The notes beneath the pieces are model-generated. The model was not told the origin of the DNA. It saw only the letters and a list, made by a program, of their open reading frames with translations, and did no database searches. A stretch of DNA of 64,000 nt from Lepidodermella squamata (Eukaryota; Gastrotricha): the NCBI GenBank assembly GCA_047495785.1, contig JBLDXI010000055.1, forward strand, positions 186,001 to 250,000, written 5' to 3'. Of this stretch, positions 10,776-28,808 are shown in pieces; the stretch's first letter is position 1; the number at the start of each line of letters is the position of its first letter. A program made the translations under genes and the position numbers.

Positions 10776-11784
10776 TTCAGGGCTAGTCGACTCAAGTCAA
10801 AAATAATTACGCCCTGTTTAGCAGAGAAAAATCAGATATAATAAGGTACGCAATATCCCGGTACTTTACTACTTGCCAAGCTTGGTAGTAATCGCTATTA
10901 AGCATGCCCAATCTTTCACCATGACAGGTAATGAATGAGTAATGAAAAAGCACGCGCGGTCGATGAATCGCTGCACAACACGTGCCTGCGTGAGAGTGAA
11001 TCATACAGAAGGAAAAAATGACGTTGTACTATATACCATATTTTTATTGGAACGCTTCGAGGCAACTACGGTAACTCGTAGAGGGACACTGTGCAGTAAC
11101 TGCAAGAACGTACGATAATATTCCGATTAATAAGGTTGAACAAGGAAATATGGTACACACAGTAAATAAAGACAGGCCGCTCTCACAAATCTAGAACACC
11201 TCACATGTCAAGCGCACAATATCTATCGATACAAAGTACAGCTTAACCGCATTGCGCTCGGTCCAATTTTTGAAATAACGAACAAACATGATTAGTTATC
11301 GTAATATGGAGTGAAAGATGAGCCCTTCTCATGAAAATAATTATTATATAGAGCACATGTAGGTATAATATATATAACAACAGGTCGGAATAAAGTCGAT
11401 GCATTGTTTTCGGGTAGAGAAGATTGACGGAGTTCTTCATCTACAAGCTGAGGACAAGTTTTGTCAAAACTTTAACAACATTTAATATCTTCTTATAAAA
11501 AAAAATGATGAAACCAGAGAGAGAATACCAGCGATTAATGATAAGCGCATTGTGAATGAAAGAGAGTTCGCCTTACATCGGCCTTATCGCGTCAATAATT
11601 ATTATATGAATAATTTTTCAAAACGCACCCTACCGCTGAGATAAAATTCCTTACACCAGCATTGCATTCTTCTGATGAATAATAATTTCACAAAAACCGA
11701 AATAAATGCTTTATACATCTCCATCATAAAAGTAACAATAATTGCAATGTCATATACACAAAGAACTTTTTCTGCGGTGGGGTA
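10776..11784 (-). other. UBR5 3' UTR and spacer to the phosphoesterase cluster
   Basis: About 1 kb, AT-rich, no supportable gene. On the minus strand an AATAAA lies at 11048-11043 (TTTATT on +), a plausible poly(A) signal giving UBR5 a 3' UTR of roughly 0.75 kb. The small open frames here look random. Confidence 0.45.
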
Positions 11785-14700
11785 TTACACAAAACCGAAC
11801 ATTTTCGTCCGTATGGCTATAGCCAACTTGCGGCGAAGCACCAAACGCGATGAATATAGCGGAACGTACAATCTAAAAGGTGAAAAAACCAATTAATGAA
11901 AGACGGTTTTATACAAAAAAATCACTTACCGCGAAATACACGTATTAGCAGTTGGCAAGTGCATGTCGTCAGGGGGTCGGACAACCAGTGATGGTGGGGT
12001 GGAAATCAGGGCGGCATCCGTGGCTGGTAGAGCGGAGCTTCCCGTCCAGAACGACAACAAATCAGCCAGTGCGTTATTGTTGACAGGCGATGAATTTGAG
12101 GTTCCTGCACCACTGGTTGACACCTGAGGCTGGTTACAACTCTGACGGGCTAGTCGACTGATTTCGGCCCAGAACCAGCCTTTGAAGCGACGAACCATAT
12201 CCGCGTCTCGACCTGATTCATTTTGAATGGTTGTTAGGGCTCGCAGGCGATCAACAACTCTCTGCTGGCTAACAGGTTCGGCTGTGATTTTTGTACCAGT
12301 CCCACACAAGAGCAGACTGACGTCCTCTGGAGTAAGTGATTCCAAGACATGGGATGGCAACACGTCGAGAACGCCAGCTCTCATGGCATCCAAGGCCGGT
12401 CGAGCGGCGTGGACAAGTCGTAACTCAGCATAAGCCAGAACGAAGGACAACGCGTTTGTCGGCGTAATCGGAGTTCCACCTTCGGTCATGCTCTGACCAT
12501 CACCAGCCGAAGCGTTGCTAGGCAAAACTAACTCAACTCGACCACCTCCCTCTTCTGGCAACAAATCGACAACTGCCGTCAAATCGATGGCTTCACACAG
12601 CTGCTGAGCCTCGAGTGGCGGCAACGTAGTGACGTCTAATGCGATTTTGCGAAGAGATTCGAAGGCGACAGGGTCGAGGAACGCGAGATCGTGGAAGCAA
12701 TACGGGGTTTTGCCAAGGATGTATTTGACGACGTGACGAGCGAGTAACAACGGAAATAACTCGGCGTGAAGTAGTGCCAGGCCGATAACGCGACCAATGC
12801 AGCGGAGGGCCACAAGGCGTTCCATCGAGCCGCGGCCAACCCTAGGAGCCAAATGGCCGTTGGGCAGGCGGTAGAAAAGTGGAGCTGTGTCCTGTTCTGA
12901 GGCATTGCTGTCGCTTCTTGGACGGGTAGCTTGGTCCTCGCTGACAGACATCGGAGCCGCCAGAGTTTCGTTGATCAACATGGCTGTTTCAGCAACGACA
13001 TCGCGGAGTCGCGAATCCGAAGTCAGAAGTTGCAGAAGCTGATTCGGGGTCAAATGCAACAAAACGTAAACAATGCGACCAGCCATTCGCTGTAAAACAA
13101 TAAATTAATAAAACACAATTGTTTATAAAAGCGATCAAAATTACCGGTTCGATAGCTGAAACGCGAGATAACAGGCGAACACCGAATCTGAGCTTATGAG
13201 AAGGAAAGCGAGCCTGCATATCCGGGTGATTAGGCGTGAATTCCGGAATTTGAGCCGATAGAGGTTGTTCGTTACCAGCCTGCTCAGATCCAGCTTGTTG
13301 TGGAGCCGGAAAATTTGAAGAGCGCAGCATTGAAACGGCTACGGCATCGCGTAGAATGCGTTCCCAGTCTCGACTTGAGCCTGACCCGCCGCGTGAAATC
13401 GGGACCGAGAAAAACGCAGGTATCAATTGCGAGAAAATATTTGTGCCACGAGACGATCGCATTGAAGATGACGACGAGTGAGCATGGGGTGGCATTAGGC
13501 CCGACATTCCAGATCCACCTCCACTGGAAGAGCCAACACCTGATGATGACGGTTGCATTGACGACGAAAGCGAAGACGACCGTTGAGGGTGTTCACTGCC
13601 CATTAGAGCTCGCAGTTGAGCGATAGGCAGTTTACAATCTTCAGAGGTGATAGCCTCAGCAAAGGTCGTGAAGAGTGACCTGGCGACTCCAGCTCCCTCT
13701 CCCGGTTCATGTTGAAACGATACTTTCAGCTTGTGACAAAGGAGCGGTGGGCAACCAGTGCTGCTCTGATGAGCCAGGTAAGGTCGGGTTGTTGCCGAGG
13801 CAGTCGAACCAGTTCGGCGGGAAAAAGCGAATTGCAGCTGACGAGTGATGCAGGCCAGCAGCGATGAAGAGGGCGATCGCTCCAAGTCCGCCAGCACGAT
13901 TTCACGTTGCTGTGAATTCCTCAAACGTTCCATGTCAACTCTGAAACGCCGTTCAACCAGAGCGTAACCACCCACCAATTCGTTGACAGGGCTGATCATC
14001 GAGGCTGAATTGCTGTTTGATGCCCATGAAGGCATTCCGCCAAAACCGGCTGCGATCATGTCACCGCCGAATGGAGGAGAGTTGAGGAATCGACCGAAGC
14101 TCATTAGAGGATCTGATCCACTGCCAATATTAGCGAAATCACTACCGCTACCACCATACTGATTGTCCACGCCTTGACCGTCCGGCCGCAGAGCTGAGAC
14201 CCAGTTTAGCACTAGAGCCCATCGCGCAGCCAGCAAAGGTTCAGTCAACTCGCTGCCAGCTAAAATGAACAAAGCAATTAAAATGAAAAGAAATAGGTGG
14301 GTCCGTTTAACTTACCGACTCTTGGACGACGCAAGCCACGAGCTGCATCTTGAATCGGAGCGCCTTCAGAGTCAACAACCATCGCAGTTGGGATCAGAGG
14401 GACATTAGAAAATGGATCTGCCGGGAATTCAGCCAGCAAGCCGTTGCTCGAAAGACCGGATTGCCGACGAAGGCCGAATAGTTCGTGACGTCGTGATTGC
14501 GGGTTCAGCAGATCTGGCCTAATCGCCAGAGGCAGCGCTTCTTCGGCAGCGGTGGAAAACGTCGGTGGAGCCTCCCAACCAACAGCGGTCAGCGATGAAG
14601 AGCGTCGGTAGAACGGATGGGACGGGTCAACTGGCGCCATTGCCCCGGGAGCAGCTGCTGAAGCGAACTCGATTCGAACACTTGGCCAGCTGGTCAAGGG

Positions 14701-17700
14701 AGGCGGGGCAGAGTATGTCACCCCACCAAACAAGCCGCTGCCCCGTTGACTACCGAACTGCTCAGAGTTAGCACGAATCATTGTAGGCGACGAAAGGTGA
14801 GATGCGTTCGAACTTGGCAAAGAATCGTCCGAATCATCACTGACCTCGACGTAGCCCAACAAACGAGTACTTGCCCTCATAAGACCTCGAGATCCACTGC
14901 TGCTCGTCGGCGAAGCAACGTCAGCAGAACCAGGCGTTTGATTCAACGGAGTGCAAGCTCGGATAAGCGAGAGCAATGAGTCGATGGCATGGCGAAGGGC
15001 TGGTAAGAAGTCTGGGTTCGGCAGCAATCCATGCGGATCGCGCATCAAGTTGAGGGCATGATGGCCAAATGACAGTCGAGCTGAGGAAATCGGATCGCGA
15101 GAATGCGAGCCTTGTTCGTTTTCGCCTCGCACGTGACCTGCCGGGTCTGGCAAACCAGCGCGGCATCGAAGTTGAGCTTCGATCGAGTCTACCGCAGCGA
15201 CAACCCATCGCAACGCAGGCTCTAAAATGTTATCTACTTCATCTTGGAGCCCCTTTAGAGCTGAGGCAGAAATCGTCGCCGCCTGCGCAGATCTGATATT
15301 CAAAAACGACGAACCGCCAAGCTGCGTGCTTTGATGTGTAGTCGACGGATTTGCGGCAACGGTAGCCAAAAGATCTGCAGCGAATCGAACCAAAATCGAG
15401 AAAAGTCGCGTCAAATGTTGCTGATTAGCAGCTTGAAACATTTCGTTGAAATGAGGAGATAACAAGTTCGAAGGATGCGACGAGCCACCATTCGCCCCAT
15501 TTCCGTTACTTCCGCCGTTCGACGGGCCGGCATTTGATGCAGGGTGGAAAATTGTCGGCGATTGGGATCGTAACGGCATTTCGCTCATATCGATGACGTG
15601 ACCGCCACTTGCTGTCACAAATCTACCAGATCTGTTCGAATTTGAAGACGGTGCAATCAGCTGCTGCTGTGGTGACATGTCAGTTCCAAAGAGAACAATA
15701 TCTCCTGCGTGGTAGCGGAACGGCTCGCCGGCCTGAGCAACTACTGGAGGAGGCGGCGGTGGTGGTAATGGAGGTGGTGGAGGAGGCTGTGCCGACCCGA
15801 TTGAAGTGCGGGTAACAATCGACGAAATAGGGCGAGGGGCGCTGACAATCGAGCTCGAATCGGTGGAAATATCATCGACATTCCCATGCGCACCCAATGC
15901 ATCTCTTTCGAGCAAGGCATCGTCCATATCTTGAGCTACCATCACACGAATGACATCAGCTTCATCGCTTGAATTCGTGTTTGATGAAGATGAGCTCGAC
16001 GACGAAGAAGACGAGTCCATGCGGCGACGGAATCGGTTGTTCGGCTTATTCGTTGCTCCAGCAGACTGATTGATGTTACTCGCAACGCTTCTAGCATGAT
16101 GAGGCAGTGAACTAACGGCCGAGACGTTATCAGTGTCATCCTCGTTTTCCGACACGTAACTGATCAAACTAGCCCCGCCGGCTTCCGACCCGGCCGTAGC
16201 AGCCGCTGATCGGATTAAACTGATAGTTTCATCTTGCTGTTCTTGATCAGCGTCGTTTACGTCTTGTAGCACAGGTGGTTCGGCAAATGCGAAAGCAACA
16301 CTAGGCGGGACGCTAGAACTTGGCGCTCCACTGACACTGCTAGCCGATGAAGACGGTCCAACACTAGTGGGTAGTAACGGCGGAGGCAATTCCGGCATTA
16401 TTGGAGCCGCAGCAGCTGCATTATTCGCAGCCTCAATCACATCGGCATACTCTTCAGCGTCAACGTAGTTTTCAACACCCAGAGGACTCGGGCTACGCGC
16501 CCCAGATGCAGTTTGGCCGTCCATCGAATGCTCGAGAATTGACGGTGCGTAAGAGTGATGGCCGTGATGGTTGTCGTCGTCGTCATCACCAGGGCTCGAG
16601 TCACTGTCGTCGTGGTCTTCATCGTCATGATCGTCATCCATAGATTCGTCATTGTCGACATCGCCGTGGTCGACGTTACGCCGCGCGGCGTTGTACAGAC
16701 CAGCATTAAGGCGGACATAGGCGCGGGCACTGTGACCTTGCTCACCCTGACCACCTTGACTTTCGTGTCTACCACCCCCACCACTGCTGTTGCCTTCATT
16801 TGCAACGTTAGGATTGCCAATCAACATTGTCTCAGCTGCTTCGACAGCTTCTGGCACTGAAGCAGTTACCATCATTGGCGAAATTAGGTTGTAGGCAGAT
16901 GATGGCCCGCGACACATTCCCAGAGTAACTGGCTTGATTATAGCGGAAGCAGCGTTAGCCAGCTCGCGAATGGCGACAAGCGGGACTGAGGCTAACAACT
17001 GACGGCAGCCTCGAAGTGGAAGAGCGGCAACACACCCGCAAGAGCTCGAATTACTGCGGGTTGGCAGGGCCAGATTCGGTGGTAAGCTAGCCGCAATCGC
17101 CGAATATGCTCGAACAACTGATCGAATGAAAGTAGCAACCGCGTCTGAAGCATTTCGCTGATCGAGGTCGTAAAGCGCTCGGGAGAATTTATCGTGAACA
17201 TCCGAAGAGCAGCGAAGCACAAGGAAAGCAACTCGGTCAAGTTCACAGACGTAACTCGCCTGGCTGCGGTGGGTACCGAAAGGTGAAACAGCTGTATCGC
17301 CAAGGCACGTGAAAATCTGTCCCAACAAATTAGTGTCGTCCAAAATGAAGTTCAGAACTTGTCGGACGAAACGAGGCGGGTCGACTGCCTCCGGTTGGTT
17401 TGATCGATAGCCATGGGAATGGGCATTTGAGCGTGATCTCATGCCACTGGAACGACTCGGTGGCCCGCGGTATTGTCTTTGTTCCAACTGTTGGCGCTGA
17501 AGGGTTCGTAGCAAGAACGAAAGAATAGATTCCGGTGGTCGGCCCAACGCAGCAGCAGTAGGTAACATAACCAGCTGCGGCGCAATCTTGGTCAGATCTT
17601 TCGCAAGAGCTAATCGGTCGCTTTGATTACCAGCCAACAATCCACGGCATCCGCATTTCTCCCAGCAATCGCAGTACGCGGTGGGAGACGTTCTTTTCAA

Positions 17701-20700
17701 GCGGCAGTCGTGGCCTGGACCGCGATGGCAGACTCGAGCGCATTCTGAGCAGCAGCAAAGCGAACCAACCAACCCGCAAGACCGACATTCGTATATGTCC
17801 TGGTTGATATGCTCGGCCCCGGTCCAGGTAAACGAGCAGGTGTCGTTGAAACACAACATATGGAACGGGTTATCATCGGCATTAGCATGCCGACTCGGAA
17901 ATATGAATTGCTCGAGCGTTTTCAGGGAGTGATTGACAGCTTGGCCTTCCTCAGTTTTTTCAGAAGAAATAGCTAGAATCACATTCAGTAGCTGAATGGC
18001 CGCGGAGTAGGCCCTGTTGAATATAGCGGTCATAAATGGCGTCCGTGTGTTGGCATCAACTTGGCTCAGAAGTTTGGCCAAATGAGGAGCGACTGCTTTT
18101 GATCGTAAGAGTTCCATCAAAATAGATTCCGATGATGATTGAGAGGAAATTCGGCGCAAATCTTCGCCGCTCGCCGAGTTTGAGTTCGAAATCGAATTAG
18201 GAACGTAGCAATAAGGGTTGGCTAGACTTTGAACAAGTTCACTCAGCGTATCGCCACCGCTGTTCGAAGAACTATCCTCAACAGCAGATGCTACAGTGAC
18301 TGTGGCCGATGATGGAGTGTAAGGTGCTTTTGGGTCTAAAATAATCGGGGGCCAATTTTGAGAACTGGGATTGTTATTTCCGGAATTACCTCCACGGCCT
18401 GAATTACCGCCACTGTTGCCGGTCGGATTGCTAGAGGCCGCCGTTGAAGCTTCGCGAATCATTTGACGAAGAGTCAAGCGCCGCGCTGTGACTCGATGAC
18501 GTGATGATGATCCACCGTCGACAAATGGCGGTATTTCGAAATCGCCAGATTCTTCGAAAGACGCTCGGCGTTGCCCGCTAGAGGCGCTGTAGCTTGACGG
18601 CGACGCAACTAATGGTGCACAAGCCTCGACTGCAACATGTAAGATATTTCTCTCGCCATCACTTCGTTCTGATTCCAACAAGTTAGCGAATTCCTGAACA
18701 GCTTCAGGCCGATCAAAGTATTTTAACACTCGTTTAACCCCGGCTAAATCTCGTCGCTGAATGCAGGTGGTGAGGAGCGGCAGCTGAAATGCCATCACTG
18801 CGACAAAGAACGGTATTTGATGCTGAGTTTGCGGTGTTATGTTTGACATCAAAGAGCTACGAGGGTTAGGAGCTAGCCCTCCAGTGAAAGCAGTCATAGG
18901 ACCAAGGCGGAGGAATGGGCCTTCGCAAAATGACGGTGATGTAGTTGAAGGTACTGCAGGTCTACTCAAAGGAAACACGCAAAAATGTTTGTCAACAGCG
19001 AATAGCACCGTCGAATTAGCTGGAGAAGGAGCGAAGAGGCGCAGAGTTGTATCGGGCTCGTTGAGCAAACACATTGAGATCGGAACTTGAACCAGTTGAC
19101 CTGGGCTACATTCCAGCTTTCCTTTCTTTTTAGATTTTGACTTTTTAGCCACTTTATTGACGGTAAGAGGAACAGTGCGATAGTATAAACCATCCGATCG
19201 GCGTGTTAATATATGAACAGCCGGGGTCGGCGAGTCGGCTGTTATGAGCCAGCCTAAAATTACGCCAGGTTCAGCAAGTGAGTCTAAACGTTTCGGTGAC
19301 ACTTGAACCGAGGAAGCTGACCCGGCTGATTTATTTCGCTGTTTATTAGAATTTGAGGACGGAAGCGAGGCCCCACCGACGACTTCCAACTCGGAGAGCC
19401 GAAGAAGCCGGCAATCAGCCAAGAGAGTTTCGATGTCTGACTGCGTCATCGGGGAATTATTGCCAGCTGATCCTGTATTTGAGCCGTTGTTAAAGCGAAC
19501 AGCAGCATACTCGCCATCCACCTTAACAACTCGACCCAGAGGAGGTGATGGGCCATCATTGAGGAGCACTACATCAGCAAGGGGCCAGCAAACTTCCTCT
19601 CCACTAGCAATGCCAGCGGATGGACTGTGTTCGGCCTGCGACTGGTGGGCCCCACTGCTGCGTTTCCGTTTCGCAAATAGATTCGACGAAGCCGAAGTAA
19701 GAGCAGTAGATGGGAGCAGTTTGAAACGATATGAACTTGTCGGATTCCACGCATCTTCAAGCAACTCAGCAATTCTAGGGCTAACTTCGACGCCTGGTAA
19801 CGCAGAGCTGGGCACTCCGAGAGCTAAGGCGCCGCACGAAACCAATGGTGAGGTTTTAAGTCGGACCATGGCTCCAGGAATGATCGACGCTTTGGCTGCT
19901 TCCAGGGAAAACCCAACTGTGCCCGAACTTTCTTGTTCCCAATTGGAGTGTGATCGAGCATTGCTATTATTGTTACTACGAGCAGCCGCTGGAGCTGGTT
20001 GAACGGTACGAGCGCATCGCATTCGATACGGCAACGCGCCCCACCAATAAACTGAGCCAGCGTTCGTCAAAACAGCTGTATGAGTATCTGATACGCTATT
20101 TAACAAACAATAATGTATATTAAATTCTACATCGAGTATTTAATTACCATATTCGCTGGATGTTCATCGAAGACATTTGAGGGAACAATGTGAGAGAATG
20201 CTCAAGGATAGCTGTTTGCGGATGACGAATCGAAGAGTCAACCCAACTAGCGATCTTCATGTTTTCGGTCATTAGAGACGCTCGGCTGGAAGCGCATGCC
20301 AAATGCGTTACTCGGTCATTGCACGAGAGACCAAGGCCACGAGCTCGAGGATGGCCGTGATTATCCAAAGAATATGGAATGGGCTTTGCATCTCTCCAAG
20401 GCCAGGCGTGCAAGTGACCGTTTGTGTCGACAGCAACCAACTCAGTGTGCATAGCACCTATTGCAGTGAACAAGGCTGGATTGTCGTCCTCTTGCATCCA
20501 ATATATCAACTCCTTGTCGAAGCTGATGGCATCGGCTGATGCAGCAGCCGTGAACTTTGAAGATGAATGCTGGCAGCCGGGAGCGGAACTGTAGTTTTCC
20601 TCAGGGGCTGATGACGAATCAAAGAAGGCAGCAGCAGCTCGTCGTGCGTGCTCATGAGCAGCTGCACGGCTGACGAATTGAACATCTTCGTCATCGTCCA

Positions 20701-21668
20701 TCAGCAAATGCTCAACGAGACCACTTGCACTAGCAGCGGCGGCGTCGAGAAGCCTTACCACCTCAGATGGATCAGAAGACGCATCAGCTAAATCTTCGTC
20801 GTCATCGTCCCCTTCGCCGTCGGAATCTCGTGAAAGTAAGTTATTAACGGCTAGATTCACGTCGAGATGCGTACGCTGCAGTTCTCTAACAATCAATTGA
20901 CGCGATTTGCTACCGGATAGCACGGTTAAAACTTGTTGGACAAGAGCCTCTGGAACCATTGAGGCAGGAAGCGGGGGCAGACCTCGCGAGCCCAAGGCAA
21001 CTAAACTAGCAGCCATTGCTCTACTCCGACCGCTGGAACCACCGCTACTGCTCATAGCAGAAGCAAGTCGGGACACAGAGGCCGCAGCCATCGCTGAATT
21101 TCCTAATCTTTGTCGGCTCAGGGATAATCTACAATCAGAAAATTTAACAATCAGAATTACTCAGCAAGAAACTCCGCATACCCACTGTCGTGGCCACCAC
21201 TAGAGCCATTACCGCCAGCCATCCTGAGCAAAATAGAACATTAAAAACCATTCACATCAATACTTCGAAGATATTAATAACCTTTTACTAGGTGGTTGGC
21301 CATCACTAGAAGGCTCACTTTGTTTTTGAGCATCTGATGATAGGACACTATGTTTCTCTTGTGAAGCTGTAACGGATTCTGCAAATTCCTGGGAAATCGA
21401 GAAACCAATACGGCAAACGCGACCGCCCTTGAAAAATTATGATAGTTACGCAACCGTATTAAGATTAATAAGTGAAATTCACCTCGAGTAGCAATGCGAT
21501 GTGCCTAGGCGCTAGAGCGACTTCGACTACTTTTGCTCCGCTAAGTAAATGGAACGGTTCGGATACATTGAAACCAGTTTGTGATATTCCTTTGCCAATA
21601 TCTTTTAATCTGTTAAGGAATATGTCATTCGTGATTGCAGGTTCAACAAAGAACTGCAACGACGACAT
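11785..21668 (-). CDS. UBR5: UBR5 / hyperplastic-discs HECT-type E3 ubiquitin ligase (3165 aa)
   Basis: N-recognin E3 that ubiquitinates substrates through a HECT Cys. Exons: 21668-21483, 21427-21282, 21223-21182, 21128-20148, 20095-14316, 14259-13145, 13089-11930, 11872-11785; 9498 nt in frame. Domains: start [10 protein letters not shown] like vertebrate UBR5; UBA (about 183-226) with [23 protein letters not shown] box (about 1205-1272) with [16 protein letters not shown] and [20 protein letters not shown]; acidic Asp/His/Ser-rich middle; MLLE (PABC) domain around 2740-2795 ([18 protein letters not shown]); HECT with catalytic Cys in [11 protein letters not shown] and the C-terminal KMFGFV. 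It is about 370 aa longer than the human protein because of low-complexity Ser/Asn/Gly tracts. The last small exon was found by splicing and ends exactly like UBR5. A 3' splice-like TTTTAG next to the start codon suggests a 5' UTR intron. Confidence 0.95.
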
Positions 21669-23057
21669 TCTAAAATGATAAAAAATGGCTACATCAAACA
21701 TTTAGTGACTAATTGACTAATGGCATGATCATTTCATGAGTTTGAGAGCTGAGCGACTGAGAGAAGCTTCCAGGGCGTAACTATTGCCACAATAGTATTC
21801 ATATCACCGCCATGAAACATTAGCAACTGTAAACGTTTGGTGGTGGGTCGTGGGTCTGTAAACTTTGGATCCAGCATTTGAAAAGAATATATGACATGAC
21901 TTTAAATGAATCGGGCAGTACAATAGTTGAGTTTCGAAAGATGACTGATACTAGAAACTTAACAAAATTGCCATTAAGTATTTCACATTTCAGATTAAAA
22001 AAAAATCAAATCCAGAATCCATACGCAGTCTAGCTGAAAGACAGTATATGCATTACGGGGTAGACTAGGGTCTTGGGCCTTTAACATAACTAGTCATGTG
22101 ACAACTTCTCTCGCAGAGATAACGACTCGTTGAATAGTTTGAAAAAAAAATTATTAGCTTTTCATTGTCGGCAGTCGGCAGTTTTGGCACCAGCGCAAGA
22201 AGCGTTTTCAACAATCATCGGTTCCATCGATTCCCTTCCATTTGGAGCATCATATTAAACTATTTCAATTACAAAATTTTAATTGCGCTATAACATTAGT
22301 AATTCAAATAAAATATTTTTTAAGCTTCATGGAATTATATTTTTCAGATGTGAACAACTTGCCATGGCAACGATGTCGAAAGACTGCGCAGTGTGGTAAA
22401 TGCCCTACTCTGTCCGATGTCGGAATCTCCCCATGACAAAGGACCAGTGGCATGAATAAAGTTTGGCAAATGATCACTTGAAGGATTGCGATTGTCTTAC
22501 CGATCGGACCAGACGGGGGCCCTTCACACTTATTCCAGCTGGCGCCTGAAAATCTGTTCGTGGCAAAACTGAAATGCCTAAAAGGATTGATACTACATGA
22601 AAATGTAACTACCCAAAGTGACCATAGGTGTTAGCTTGAAACTCTAGATGTGCTGCCGGAGTGAAATATATTTATAATCTTTATCAAAATTGAAGCGGCA
22701 TTGGCGACAATTTTGAGGGGAATATATTCTAGAAATACTGGACTCCTCGACATTTGCAGAACATTAGCGCAGAGCGAAACTAGTAAATTCTCATAACAGA
22801 TATGTTTATTTATCGCTGAGTTCCTTGCTATTTTTCATGTAGCATTGGATTACTTACGCCCAGTTGTGAGATTTTAAGAAGAATGCAAGGTAAGCAAGAC
22901 TGAGAGGATTTACACGCCCCTCTCATGGCTGTTCATCCGAACCATTAGCTCCCTCAAGTCTTTCCTTGTTCATATGTCATATCAATTTCCTATTATGATT
23001 ATGATTAAACAATTGCTGGCGTTATCTTACTAGGAAGAAAATTTTATCGAGTGAAAT
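21669..23057. other. Divergent intergenic region between UBR5 (-) and LRRC71 (+)
   Basis: About 1.4 kb separating two head-to-head genes, so it should contain both promoters and both 5' UTRs. AT-rich; no reading frame resembles a protein. A short direct repeat (gtcggcagtcggcag) lies near 22170. Confidence 0.5.
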
Positions 23058-26739
<3,682 letters not shown>

Positions 26740-26979
26740 ATAACTGAGATTAAATTTACGGCCACTCATAAATCTTTAATTTTAATATGTCAGATAACGT
26801 ATATTTTGATAAATTTTGGCATATTATGCCCAATTTAATAAAATGCACAAGTACGGGTAAAATTATTTTTTCGCTGGTTATTCGCAGCAAGTGCCAATGA
26901 GATATAAGTAACAGATGCAAAATATTTTCAAGCAAGTTATCAGCAAATTAGTTGAGCAATTTGACGCAACAGACATCCT

Positions 26980-27577
26980 CTACATATTCGTGATTTTCAT
27001 TTTCTTTAGCAACCAGTCAGTATTCTGATAGAGTTTCGGATCGCCCAGTCGCAGAACTGCTCGTTTATAGAAATGATAGTAACCGACGCTGAGAGTTCGC
27101 TGGATGATGAAAATTACAGTTATTTCCAAGCTCTTCCAAATGAAAACGTCGCTTCTGGTCCACCTTTCTCTCTGAAATCATAAAATGATGCAAAACCTCG
27201 AATTTATTGAAGATCGAACGAACCATGATCAAAATGTGTAAAACAACACAAAATATGAAATATACAGCTATCGCTAATATTGGAACGCGAAACTTCTGTA
27301 CAAGTATCCATAGGAGCCCAGCTTGGAAAACGAATGTATTGAAAAACATTAGCAAGATGACAACCACAGAAAAGACGATTGATACATCTTGAGCTCTGTG
27401 GAAAAAGCAGTCATGCATGAGTTTAATCGTTGTTAAACTTGTCGAAACTTACATGTATAAGATGAGGAAGACGACTGGATTTGCGTTAACCAGTTCGCTG
27501 AACGCATTTATCGCCAAATCAAGTAAAATTAATCCATAGGCGAAGAACACGATGGCTCGGAAGGCTTGAGTTCTCAT
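26980..27577 (-). CDS. TMEM138: TMEM138, ciliary transition-zone membrane protein (162 aa)
   Basis: Four-pass membrane protein of the ciliary transition zone, mutated in Joubert syndrome in humans. Exons: 27577-27453, 27395-27224, 27171-26980; 489 nt in frame give 162 aa, the same length as human TMEM138. Shared blocks: SELVN near the N-terminus, ILLMFFNTFVFQAGLL (almost identical to human), RWTRSDVFIW and the ending HFYKRAVLRLGDPKLYQ. The second intron was placed with donor ATG|GTTCGT (52 nt); an alternative donor would need a 25-nt intron and fits the alignment less well. The stop lies 240 bp from that of the convergent LRRC71-like gene. Confidence 0.92.
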
Positions 27578-28302
27578 TTGACATGTAAGGGTTCTATGAT
27601 GAATCAGTTATCAGTTATAAGCAAAAACCAGATTTTAGCAGATTATTATCGCCCCAATTCTTGAAGACACAAAAATCAGGCACCCAGGCACAAGCCGGGC
27701 GAACGACTCAACGACATGACCATAAGGTCAGCGTAGTGGCTAGTCTGACAAGCATCCAAGAGGACTGTAATGGATGCACACTGGATGAACACCCCTAACC
27801 CCTAACTGGACCTGACTGAGGTTGACGACAAACGATTCAGATGTTGGTTCCTCTGAACATTCCGACATTAGAGGAGTATGGCCACCCACGTCTACGCCCT
27901 TAAGCTGTGGCTGCGGGCGTATCCGTGTCAAAAGCTCGAAATCGAGAGCCGCATCACATCAGTCAAAAACCTTAGCTAAAGAACATCCAAGAGCGACATC
28001 AGACACTGGCTGGCTGCGATGTGGGTTACACGAAAAAAGCGTCATTGTCAACTATTAATAAATTTGATCAAAAAATATCAATTCTCAATAAAACAGTTTT
28101 ATCATACATATTAGAAATAAATGTCAAATAACGAATTCAAATTGTGGCGCCATAAGTTGGTGGGGGGGCCATATCTTCCTATTTTCAAATAAGTAGGTTA
28201 GTAAACCAGTTCAAACTTTCCTAGAGCGTAAGCTCGCGATTTTCTCACAAGCTCCGCCTTATGGCGAAAGCTTGAGTCCGTCAGGGCGAGGAGAAATCGT
28301 AA

Positions 28303-28326
28303 ATCCTGATCCTGATCCTGATCCTG
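28303..28326. repeat. (ATCCTG)4 microsatellite
   Basis: Four perfect tandem copies of a 6-bp unit, seen directly. Confidence 0.95.
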
Positions 28327-28808
28327 CTGATGGAGTTTTGGGTGTATATAATAATGCAAATAGTATTTTTCTCAAACTGGAACACTTTATCTTCAATGTC
28401 AAAGACACAATATGTATATTTTGTAAGGATACGGTTACTTTTCGCCTCATGGCAAACCATCTATCTTATTTTTGCACAGGGGTCACTAGTCATGACCCTG
28501 TCAGAATTTTTAGTAACAATCAGAGCACCATAAAGAATACCCTTATTTTCCTCAAACGCCTAGCCTTACATGTATCTAGAGCCACAACTATTGTCTAAGG
28601 ATTGGCAAATTGCCTTCGGCACTAGGGCTCTGCCCAATGATTGAATTTGCTTCCCTGGGGACCTCAGGTCCCCAAGGTATGAGGGCAGTACAATATTGCA
28701 ATGGTGCCTTTCGTGTTCTCGCCATTGGGATTCTTCCACTTGTCATTAGAGCCAAGTTGAATGCAGGCCGTTTCGTTTGCAAGCTGATAAAAGTTGTTCC
28801 AAACCATT

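Noticed and set aside
16437-16860. Overlapping long frames on both strands in UBR5 (Met/Thr/Val-rich)
   Set aside because: They are out-of-frame readings of the Asp/His-rich tract of the UBR5 exon, whose own frame carries the homology.
27065-27223. Unspliced C-terminal extension of the TMEM138 exon
   Set aside because: Reading through gives a tail unlike TMEM138; splicing at ATG|GTTCGT restores the conserved end and exactly 162 residues.
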